This document shows, one piece after another, positions 1-5,908 of a DNA stretch of 9,158 nucleotides. A program made the position numbers and the translations under genes. Numbering within the stretch: position 1 is the stretch's first letter; the number at the start of each line of letters is the position of its first letter. Source of the DNA: Lachnospiraceae bacterium OF09-6 (GTDB lineage: Bacteria; Bacillota; Clostridia; Lachnospirales; Lachnospiraceae); NCBI GenBank assembly GCA_003435055.1, contig QUMM01000058.1:1-9158 (forward strand), given 5' to 3'. The notes under the pieces are model-generated. The model made no database searches. It was not told the origin of the DNA and saw nothing but the letters and a program-made list of their open reading frames with translations.

Positions 1-7
1 CCGTAGA

Positions 8-505
8 TCATGTAGTCATCCCAGCATCATCATAATCGCCGTCATAGACAGAATAAAACTCTGCAAAGGAGAGAGGGTAGATTCTAATCTCATCACCTCT
101 GCCACGGAATTCGGTCACAATGTCGCTGGACAGGAACTTGGAATTACTTCCGGTGACATACACATCAATATTGCTCATGCGTAGCAGGCTGTTCAGCACT
201 TCCTCAAATCGTGGCATGAACTGCACTTCATCCAAAAGGAGATAATACTTCCCGTCGTCTTTCATGGCATCCTTGATGTACTTGTAGCATACCTTGGGAT
301 CTCTTAATTCCTCGTTCTCAATACCATCCAATGCAATTTCAATAATATGATCAACATCAACGCCGTTCTCCAGTAAGTATCTCTTAAAGATGGTAAATAG
401 CAAAAAGGATTTGCCACATCTACGAATGCCGGTAATCACCTTTATCATTCCATTATCTTTTCGCTCGATCAGCTGCTGTAGGTAAGCGTCTCTTTTAATC
501 TCCAT
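8..505 (-). pseudogene. DUF4143-type AAA ATPase, N-terminal part, frameshifted near the window edge
   Basis: This is the N-terminal ATPase domain of the large family of single-gene AAA ATPases (AAA_14 plus DUF4143) whose cellular role is not established. I choose the ATG at 505 because GGGGAG (513-518) lies 7 bases before it and the family typically begins MEIKRD; an in-frame ATG at 538 has no such site. Visible motifs are Walker A GIRRCGKS (residues 26-33), Walker B LLLDE (89-93), a sensor-like TGS (118-120) and the RGRG stretch near 135. The frame ends after 165 residues, well short of the roughly 400 usual in the family. Reading one base shifted from about position 25 gives A-W-D-D-Y-M-I-Y-G, which fits the family, so a one-base deletion near 22-26 has broken the gene or the assembly. 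The rest lies outside the window. Confidence 0.82.
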
Positions 506-515
506 CGTTACACTC

Positions 516-625
516 CCCATTTTCGTGCATCTACACACTTTTTAGTAATGAGATTCTATCACAGAACGACCTGAATTTCAATATGTATTCCCATTTTATG
601 TGCATCTACACACTTTTATGTAATG
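516..625. repeat. Paired direct repeat bracketing the ATPase promoter
   Basis: An identical 18-base core, GTGCATCTACACACTTTT, occurs at 525-542 and 600-617. Similar flanks extend the copies to 516-550 and 590-625. One copy lies in the 5' leader and the other just upstream of the -35 box of the promoter at 553-581. This arrangement is typical of paired operators, but no regulator can be assigned. Confidence 0.8.
553..581 (-). promoter_or_regulatory. Sigma-A promoter of the left ATPase gene
   Basis: On the minus strand TTGAAA (576-581) and TAGAAT (553-558) are separated by exactly 17 bases. A TG one base before the -10 makes it an extended -10 (TGATAGAAT). Transcription would start near 546, about 40 bases before the ATG at 505. 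Two copies of an 18-base repeat bracket it. Confidence 0.7.
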
Positions 626-688
626 TTAATAAATATATTTTCAGATTTTTTGATTGCAGTGTCTATAATCGACTACTCCAATCGTTAT

Positions 689-786
689 TTCAGATTTGTC
701 TTTCACCATATGTCAGCAACTCTATCGATATCTTCGTTCAGCAACTTTCTAATCATAACAAATATTCTCCACAACTACGTCCTTTA
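689..786 (-). pseudogene. Duplicated fragment of a GNAT acetyltransferase gene, 5' end only
   Basis: This block is a near copy of 5422-5519, the start of the intact GNAT gene in this window plus about 30 bases upstream. The first 90 bases differ at 3 positions. On the minus strand the ATG at 756 opens MIRKLLNEDIDRVADIW and is then stopped by TGA where the intact gene has TTA (Leu). Similarity ceases a few codons later inside the gene, at the sequence TTCAG. The remnant keeps the GGAG ribosome site. An extended -10 (TGATAGAAT, TAGAAT at 805-810) lies just upstream and may be the original promoter. It cannot encode an enzyme. Confidence 0.85.
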
Positions 787-930
787 TGCTTTTCTCTTTT
801 TTTCATTCTATCACAAGCTCACCATTAATCATCATTTTTTTGATATTTTTTCTTTTCCCCCACTGTAAAACAGGCTCTCAGCGTTTCGTTATATAGAGGG
901 ATACAAATAAGAGCAAGATCCACCCGTGTT
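787..930. other. Intergenic stretch, no gene seen
   Basis: This is a pyrimidine-rich AT stretch between the acetyltransferase remnant and the mobilization region. Short open frames here show no family resemblance and have no ribosome binding site. The 11-mer ATTCTATCACA at 805-815 also occurs at 553-563 in the ATPase promoter, so the two places share a promoter-like piece. Confidence 0.5.
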
Positions 931-1088
931 TAACAGTATTGCCGCTTGGCATCCTGTTCTCCTATGGGATTTATCTTGATGGGGATCTCCCCATACCCTC
1001 TCAATAACAGACGTTTCACTTGTCTGTTGGCTCCACCTAAAGGTGTTCACAGCACTATTTCTAATATCGGAAGGGACAGCCGATATTG
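931..1088 (+). other. oriT: Candidate origin of transfer (oriT) upstream of mobC
   Basis: Directly upstream of mobC lies a string of short inverted repeats: AACAG/CTGTT (932-936, 954-958), TGCC/GGCA (940-943, 948-951), TGGGGA/TCCCCA (980-985, 988-993), AACAGAC/GTCTGTT (1006-1012, 1022-1028), CACCT/AGGTG (1034-1038, 1041-1045) and AATATCGG/CCGATATT (1063-1070, 1080-1087). The sequence CATCCTG at 950-956, abutting the first pairs, resembles the nick-site core known for IncP-like MOBP relaxases (roughly YATCYTG), with cleavage expected after the G. That an oriT sits beside mobC and the relaxase gene is general knowledge; the exact nick site here is inference. Confidence 0.55.
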
Positions 1089-1137
1089 AAATATGTGGAC
1101 TCCCAGTGGGAGGAATAGTATCAACGGAAGGAGGAGT

Positions 1138-1524
1138 ATGAGAACAAAAAACAAAGATAAAGAACTGAATCACAGACATTTTATAGGATTACGTCTTACC
1201 GATGTCGAACTGGATTTATTAGACCAAGGCGCTGCTTGTTTATCTATTAGCCGATCAGAATATCTGAGAAAACTCCTGCTTGAAAAGCAAATCAATCACC
1301 AGATTGAAGTTGTTGCAGACATGAACGACCTCAGAAAACTGGTCAGTGAATATGGAAAGATCGGATCGAATCTCAATCAGATCGCCAAGCATTTTAACAG
1401 TGGCAGCAGTCAGTCACGTGCTATAGAAAATGAAATCCATCCGTGCATCACGGACTTATTCCTACTGAGAAAAGAGGTACTGAAACTGGCAGGTGGTATG
1501 AATGGCAATCGTAAAGCACATTAA
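1138..1524 (+). CDS. mobC: MobC-family mobilization (relaxosome) protein
   Basis: This is a 128-residue accessory protein of the relaxosome. Such proteins bind oriT and help the relaxase open and nick the DNA before conjugative transfer. Residues about 16-50 form a ribbon-helix-helix-like segment (IGLRLTDVELDLL, then SRSEYLRKLLL). The family hallmark GSNLNQIAKHFN is at 76-87, followed by a helical C-terminal part. The ATG at 1138 is chosen because GGAAGGAGGAG (1126-1136) precedes it; an in-frame ATG at 1093 has no such site. The oriT-like repeats lie upstream. The stop codon overlaps the start of the relaxase gene at 1502, the usual translational coupling of these two genes. The gene looks intact although its partner is destroyed. 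Confidence 0.88.
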   Translation: MRTKNKDKELNHRHFIGLRLTDVELDLLDQGAACLSISRSEYLRKLLLEKQINHQIEVVADMNDLRKLVSEYGKIGSNLNQIAKHFNSGSSQSRAIENEIHPCITDLFLLRKEVLKLAGGMNGNRKAH

Positions 1525-1609
1525 AAGCAGAAATGCAAATTACTCAGCTGCTATCAATTATCTTCTGTTTGAACATGATGAAAAAACCGAGAAAAAGATT
1601 GTAGATTAG
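1502..1609 (+). pseudogene. mobA: Relaxase (MobA/VirD2-like) 5' fragment, 35 codons
   Basis: The ATG at 1502 lies inside the 3' end of mobC in another frame and opens MAIVKHIKSRNANYSAAINY, the recognisable start of relaxases encoded after mobC in clostridial mobilizable elements. The frame reaches a TAG at 1607 after only 35 residues, while the family is several hundred residues long. It therefore lacks the HxH metal site and nearly all of the catalytic domain. The following bases belong to an unrelated radical SAM gene, so the break is a recombination junction near 1600-1612, not a point mutation. The overlap with mobC is the normal arrangement of the ancestral operon. Confidence 0.82.
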
Positions 1610-1614
1610 CATTT

Positions 1615-2073
1615 ATGCGAAAAGGTTATACTTCTCAGGATATTCTAACACAATGTAAAAGGCTAGAACAGGCTGGCATTGAATATGGATTCTTCTATCT
1701 AACCAGCATTTCCGGTAAGGGAAAAGGTGAGGTTGGTGCGAAAGCCTCCGCAAATATTTTTAATCAACTGCATCCCTTCCTGATCGACCCGAATATGCTG
1801 ACGATTTATCCCGAATCCGAGCTCTATCAGGAGATTCAAAACGGAAACTGGAAAGAAGAAGGAGAACTTGAAAAATATAGGGAACTTCGAGCTCTTGTAG
1901 AAAATCTTAATATTTCAACATACTTTGCCGCAATGGGAGCTTCAAATGCTTTTCAACTCAGGGGGCGTTTACCAGATGATAAAAAGAACTTACTGAATAC
2001 ACTTGACAAAATCATTTCAGAGGTCAGTGAAGAAGATTTACGTCATTACAGAAAAAATCTCCGGCATCTATGA
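1615..2073 (+). pseudogene. Radical SAM protein, C-terminal fragment
   Basis: The 152 residues read as the C-terminal half of a radical SAM enzyme of the Elp3/MiaB/NifB-like type: GIEYGFFYLTSISG (about residues 21-34), LTIYPESELYQEI (about 62-74), ASNAFQLRGRLPDD (about 108-121) and an ending RHYRKNLRHL. The N-terminal half that would carry the CxxxCxxC iron-sulfur motif is absent, so the piece cannot perform radical chemistry. The ATG at 1615 is an internal methionine with no ribosome binding site, and the frame is open a few codons further upstream. It is joined to the cut end of the relaxase gene, so the two fragments mark one deletion or recombination junction. I recognise the family by resemblance; the exact substrate class is unknown. 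Confidence 0.78.
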
Positions 2074-2172
2074 TAGACTATATTTGGGGATACACCTAAG
2101 CAACTTAAAATAATAGATTCATTCACATTACTTCTTTAACACACTTCGCAATATATTTCGCATAATATAGTA

Positions 2173-2219
2173 AATATTCCGCAATATATCAATTATATTT
2201 TGATATATTGCGGAATATT
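2173..2219. terminator. Perfect 20-bp inverted repeat between convergent genes
   Basis: The arms at 2173-2192 and 2200-2219 are perfectly complementary over 20 bases (AATATTCCGCAATATATCAA and its reverse complement) with a 7-base loop. The repeat lies between the radical SAM fragment (plus) and the ATPase-nuclease gene (minus). On the plus strand an ATTATTTT stretch follows. It may be a bidirectional terminator, but it is AT-rich for one. A mobile palindrome or protein-binding site is the alternative. Confidence 0.5.
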
Positions 2220-2261
2220 ATTTTCGTTTAGTTGCCCTTGTATGCATCCTGCTTTGAAACT

Positions 2262-4110
2262 TCAGCCATTTGCAATCTCTACATTTTTACCTGCAAAGGC
2301 GATGCCATATTTTACGATTTCCTTGATTCCACGGTCCTTCATATCTGTATCATAGTGCTTATCCTCAATCTGCTTCAGAGCCTCGTCGGCGGATGCAGAT
2401 AAACCAGCATCATTCTTTGTCGCTTTGAATTCCATGATAATACCCGGCAAAGAATGTACCTTAGGCTCCAACACAAGATCGAATCTTCCCTCTCCGGATT
2501 CCCTGTTTGATCTGATGTAATATCTTGAGGACATGCCCGCTGCCAGTCCAAGCATCATACCATGGTAAAAGCCTTCTGCTGCTCCATCAAAACAACTGAT
2601 GCAGGTAATCATATATTTCCGGAGGAATTCCTGAAGTTTCTTCCCATCATTCAGAAACAGTGCTTTTTCAAGTCCAGCCATGACATTGCCATCTACTGTC
2701 CCCCTGAGCCAGGATAAAATCTCTGTATTGTAAACTCTGTGAATCTCCTTATTCGGTAACGCCAGCTCCATAAATGTCCCAAATTCTGTTTCAACCGCAT
2801 CGCTTACAGGTTTTAAATACCCTGCAAGTAACAGGAAGCTGAAGATGGTATCCGTTCCATCCGTTATCCTCGGATAGATGACATCCATATTTAACGATGC
2901 CTGAACGGTCTGCTCCTGCAACAGTGCAAAAAGGTTTTCTGCAATATCCGGTGTAAGAGATATCATGATCTCCCGAATGATCTCATTATCACTGGTATTG
3001 GTCCAATATGGTTTCGCCTGACAGTTATTATAGAAATAATTGGCAACAGACCAGGGATTATAGATTTCTGTACTTCCGAAACGATATCCATCGTACCACT
3101 CACGAAGTTCTTCCAGTTTTGCCTCCTGTCCGTAGTATGCTGCCATGGTGTTCACTTCATCCACGGTAAATCCAAAGTATTTGCTGTATTTCTCATCAAG
3201 TACAGAATTTACGATTGGATTATTAAGTCCACTAAACAGGTTCTCCTTTGACACACGCAGGATACCAGTAAGAACGCCAAAAGCAAGAGAAGGGTTATCC
3301 TTAAGACCACCGGACATAAAATTACGCATAAATGTAATCACTTCATTATAGAAACTTCTGGAATGTCCCTGTTGGATCGGAGTGTCATATTCGTCAATGA
3401 GAATGACTACCTTAGACTGATGATGTTTTTCCAGCATGCGTCCCAGATTCAGGAGTGATCTGGTATATTCCACATCACTCAGCTCATCCGTCTGCATTCT
3501 AGACAAATAATCCTGTTCCACCAGATTAAGTCTGTCGCTTGTAAAAAGCTCATTGTGCCGCATAAATTCATCACGGATCACATTTTTAATTGCCGCATAA
3601 GTACTGGCCCAATCCGAAAACTTTGCATCTTTGAAAGTGATGGAAATCACCGGAAATGCCCCTTGCATTTTCTGATATTTTTCACCGCATGACCAAATCT
3701 GTTTATCTTTAAAATAAATAGATGTATCCTCTTTCGTTTTTCAAAAACGTTTTAATCATATCAAGAGCAAGTGTTTTGCCAAATCTCCGTGGTCTGGTAA
3801 ACAAAATGACCGGAACCTGATCGTCAATCAAATCACGAATCAGAAGCGTTTTATCTACATAATAGCTATTCTTTACTACATCCATGTAAGATGTATTACC
3901 GACTGCGCAAGAAAGGATCTCTCCATTTTCTTCTTTAGGCTTTGCGGTACCCAGGTATGCATATACCGTCTCTTCCGGAACCATCCAATTGCGACCTTTT
4001 CTTAAAGTACCTTCCAGTTTTCCCGCATTGCATAATCCAACTACTCTTCTGGTTGATAAGCCCATGATCCCGGCGGCTTCTTTTGTTGAAATATATCTAA
4101 TATCGGTCAT
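2262..4110 (-). pseudogene. HTH / AAA-ATPase-like / PD-(D/E)XK nuclease-like gene, frameshifted
   Basis: Two consecutive minus-strand frames (4110-3709 and about 3728-2262) together make a protein of roughly 615 residues. It starts with an excisionase/MerR-type helix-turn-helix (ISTKEAAGIMGLSTRRVVGL, about residues 7-26). An AAA-ATPase-like domain (Pfam PF09820) follows, with VGNTSY, YYVDKT and the Walker A-like RPRRFGKT (106-113). The second frame holds LIDEYDTP (Walker B) and a C-terminal PD-(D/E)XK_9-like domain (PF08011) with RFDLVL and MEFK. The first frame runs out in YIYLF, while the other continues with DTSIYFKDKQIWSCG, as expected for the family. The slip is at about 3729-3735, best explained by loss of one AG from AGAGAG. 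The ATG at 4110 has AAAGGGG upstream. The family is multicopy in Lachnospiraceae and its function is unproven. Confidence 0.85.
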
Positions 4111-4124
4111 ATCATCGCCCCTTT

Positions 4125-4181
4125 CGGAAATATAATAACATATATCGGAAATTTCAGCAATATATTTCCGTTAAATTTCCG
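4125..4181. repeat. Two interleaved inverted repeats over the ATPase promoter
   Basis: CGGAAATATA (4125-4134) pairs with TATATTTCCG (4161-4170), and CGGAAATTT (4146-4154) pairs with AAATTTCCG (4173-4181). The result is four CGGAAAT half-sites, two in each orientation, spanning -35, spacer and -10. This looks like an operator array. The HTH domain of the gene it controls is a natural candidate to bind it, but that is inference. Confidence 0.75.
4132..4160 (-). promoter_or_regulatory. Promoter of the HTH-ATPase-nuclease gene
   Basis: On the minus strand TTGCTG (4155-4160) and TATTAT (4132-4137) are separated by 17 bases. TG one base before the -10 gives an extended -10 (TGTTATTAT). Transcription would begin near 4125, right before the AAAGGGG ribosome site of the ATG at 4110. 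The interleaved inverted repeats at 4125-4181 cover it. Confidence 0.6.
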
Positions 4182-4232
4182 TTATTCTCCATCTGCGTTT
4201 CTGAGTGAATGTCCGGTTCCTTGCATTCGTTA

Positions 4233-4279
4233 TACCCATTATATCCACTTATTTTTAATACAGGCGGGTATAATGGGTA
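4233..4279. repeat. Inverted repeat spanning the intron 3' boundary
   Basis: TACCCATTATA (4233-4243) and TATAATGGGTA (4269-4279) are perfect 11-base complements separated by 25 bases. The right arm covers the predicted last bases of the group II intron remnant (4277-4279), so it may reflect the original target hairpin or a promoter pair (TATAAT on both strands). Confidence 0.6.
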
Positions 4280-4348
4280 GAGTAGGCGGATGAAATTTTC
4301 ATCTGCCCCTCATCAAACCGTGCATGAGGTTCTCCCTCACACGGCTTT
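4277..4348 (-). other. Group II intron 3' end: domains V and VI only
   Basis: On the minus strand 4347-4315 has the form of domain V. It opens with the AGC catalytic triad in AAGCCGTG, which pairs with CACGGTTT. A TG bulge follows, then a TGAGG/CCTCA stem capped by a GAGAA loop. Next, 4314-4277 folds as domain VI: GAG...CTC at the base, GATGA/TCATC at the tip, and an unpaired A (4283) seven bases from a 3' end in CTCTAC. That matches the branch-point adenosine position and the AY intron terminus known for group II introns. Upstream there should be domains I-IV and a reverse transcriptase. Instead the peptidase E gene begins 75 bases away; 4349-4410 may hold a little more of the intron. The fragment cannot splice or retrohome by itself. 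Confidence 0.82.
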
Positions 4349-4423
4349 CCGACATTTTTCTTTCTACAGCATTGCGTCATGCTCTAGCCATTTTCTTTAA
4401 TCCTTTTCCGTAAATGCTATTTC

Positions 4424-5035
4424 TTACAAATCCCACTTTTTGCAAATAACCTTTGAACCTTCACCATCGATTACAATTCCCTGACGGTTGTTAATTGGGC
4501 ATAGATTCAAATCCGAAAATTCAGTCATTATTTTCTCAGTAACTTTCTTAAATGGTGCTGTAAGATAATGCGGAAGAACATAGAAATCAATCAAATCAAG
4601 CCCTGCATCATCTTCTTGTGAGTAGTCCTCCGGCTTTTCATCCATTTGTTCAATATATTGGATAGTTGGAGCGCATATAATCGCACCCGCCGATTCACCG
4701 ATCATCAGTTTTCCCTTTTCCAATTCCTTCTTCAATAGCTCATCCGTTCCCGTTTTACGGAGCTGATCCATAAGGAAGAAAGAATTTCCACCAGTAAAAT
4801 AGATCACATCCGCATCTTCAAAAACGGACTGTATCGTTAAATAAGCCTCCGTTGAAATATCAATTTCCGTTACGGTTGCTCCCAGTTTATTGAATAGCTT
4901 TCGAGCCGAGCCGACATAACCGGTATAGCCTTCACGCAGCGAAGCTGTGGGAATAAATGCGACTTTCTTGTTATCAATTTCTTCTTTTATCAAACTTCCT
5001 ACACTTGAAAAGTGCGAACATAAAAACAGTTTCAT
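4424..5035 (-). CDS. Peptidase E-like (family S51, type 1 glutamine amidotransferase fold)
   Basis: A 203-residue cytoplasmic protein of the PepE/S51 family, whose studied member is a dipeptidase cleaving Asp-X dipeptides. Seen in sequence: an IPTAS segment (28-32), FTGGNSFFL (80-88), the nucleophile elbow GESAGA with Ser115, and a likely catalytic His156 in VLPHYL. Length is close to the S51 average (about 200-230). The ATG at 5035 is supported by AAGGAGG six bases upstream; the frame is open further upstream only because it overlaps the GNAT gene. It follows the GNAT gene by 28 bases on the same strand, so the two are probably cotranscribed. The true substrate is not deducible, since many clostridial members are annotated only as peptidase E-like. 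No terminator is evident before the intron remnant. Confidence 0.85.
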   Translation of the reverse strand: MKLFLCSHFSSVGSLIKEEIDNKKVAFIPTASLREGYTGYVGSARKLFNKLGATVTEIDISTEAYLTIQSVFEDADVIYFTGGNSFFLMDQLRKTGTDELLKKELEKGKLMIGESAGAIICAPTIQYIEQMDEKPEDYSQEDDAGLDLIDFYVLPHYLTAPFKKVTEKIMTEFSDLNLCPINNRQGIVIDGEGSKVICKKWDL

Positions 5036-5063
5036 CCATATCCTCCTTAATAAATTCCGATTT

Positions 5064-5489
5064 CTATTTTCGTTTCCATAGCATAGTGTACTCTTTTTCA
5101 CCAGTAGCTTCATCCAAGCCTTCACATTGAATAATGAACCCTTCTCTTTGGTAAAAAGAAATTGCTCTGGCATTCTTCTGGTATACATTTAATCGTAAGC
5201 TAACTTTTTTATCCTTAACATAATCTAATAAAAGCTTACCTATGCCACATGACTGCATTTCATCAGAGACAAAAATACCTTCGATATATTCATCATTTAG
5301 TCCTACAAATCCTTGTATCATTTTATCTGCTTCAAACACATAAACTTCGTATTGTGACATCATTTCTTTTACTAATTCATAATTACTTTTCCAGTATTGA
5401 TTGGAAATAAAATAATGGGCTTTCAGATTTGTCTTTAACCATATGTCAGCAATTCTATCGATATCTCCGTTCAGCAACTTTCTAATCAT
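5064..5489 (-). CDS. GNAT-family N-acetyltransferase (YjaB-like)
   Basis: A 141-residue acetyl-CoA-dependent acetyltransferase. The acetyl-CoA loop is IEGIFVSDEMQSCGIGKLLL (about residues 69-88), with the Q-x-x-G-x-G pattern. The later NARAISFYQREGF is the usual motif B region, and the ending GEKEYTMLWKRK resembles YjaB-type proteins. The ATG at 5489 is chosen over an upstream in-frame ATG at 5507 because GGAG lies 9 bases before it and the domain normally begins at M-I-R-x-L. The acceptor substrate is unknown. The gene starts inside the 3' end of the truncated ParB frame and is followed by the peptidase E-like gene. Its first 68 bases and about 30 upstream bases are duplicated at 689-786. 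Confidence 0.87.
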   Translation of the reverse strand: MIRKLLNGDIDRIADIWLKTNLKAHYFISNQYWKSNYELVKEMMSQYEVYVFEADKMIQGFVGLNDEYIEGIFVSDEMQSCGIGKLLLDYVKDKKVSLRLNVYQKNARAISFYQREGFIIQCEGLDEATGEKEYTMLWKRK

Positions 5490-5814
5490 AACAAATATTC
5501 TCCACAACTACAACCTTTAAAATGGAATCATCTTCACTTAATACTCGGATGATCACCGGTACTTTACGATATCCCAGTTTCTCCGCAGCATGTTTTCTTC
5601 TGTGACCGGATATGATCTCATAGTATCCATCCGGTACCGGTCTGACGATCAGCGGATTTAATATTCCATACTTCTCAATGCTTTCCTGCAGAAGAAACAT
5701 TTCCTTATCATCTTTTACCTGAAACGGGTGCTCTTTGAACGGACGAAGACGCTCAATCTCAATTTCTATGATTCTTTCTTCGTTTTCTCCTGATTGTCTG
5801 TTTGGCTCAGTCAT
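5482..5814 (-). pseudogene. ParB-like protein, N-terminal domain only, with a foreign tail
   Basis: The ATG at 5814 follows GGAGG and AAAGGAG and opens a ParB/Spo0J-type N-terminal domain: IEIERLRPFKEHPFQV (about 18-33), ILNPLIVRPV (51-60) and the nucleotide-binding GHRRKHAAEKLGYRKVPV (70-87). In intact clostridial element ParB proteins the text after DDSILK continues with a helix-turn-helix domain. Here, from about residue 100, it becomes VVVVENICYD and stops. Those last codons come from the leader of the GNAT gene, because the same bases (5512-5519 onward) occur at 779-786 without ParB. The DNA-binding half is thus lost, and the 110-residue product may be inert. An intact copy would segregate or maintain a plasmid-like element. 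No ParA gene is in the window. Confidence 0.78.
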
Positions 5815-5841
5815 CTTGACTCCTTTCCTCCAGGATTCAGG

Positions 5842-5897
5842 AAATAAAAAATGCCTGCCTGGAACTTTTATAGATAGTAAAGTTCCAAACAGACATT
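5842..5897 (-). terminator. Strong intrinsic terminator or attenuator before the parB fragment
   Basis: Arms at 5850-5868 and 5879-5897 pair over 19 bases with a 10-base loop. In minus-strand RNA the non-Watson-Crick positions are G-U pairs, whereas in plus-strand RNA they would be A-C mismatches. The minus strand continues into TTTTTATTT (5842-5850). The parB ATG is only 28 bases further on and no promoter fits between, so readthrough or attenuation would be needed to express parB. Confidence 0.78.
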
Positions 5898-5908
5898 GCT
5901 GTTTGACC

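Noticed and set aside
583..868. Two overlapping plus-strand open frames of 81 codons
   Set aside because: They run through the ATPase upstream repeat and the acetyltransferase remnant, have no ribosome sites, and have low-complexity composition.
889..1179. A 96-codon open frame on the minus strand opposite the oriT-like region and the start of mobC
   Set aside because: It has no ribosome binding site and no family resemblance. It overlaps the inverted repeats and the well supported mobC start.
5064..5188. Peptidase E starting at 5188, as its longest open frame allows
   Set aside because: That extension runs through the GNAT coding sequence. The ATG at 5035 has an ideal AAGGAGG site and a normal family N-terminus.
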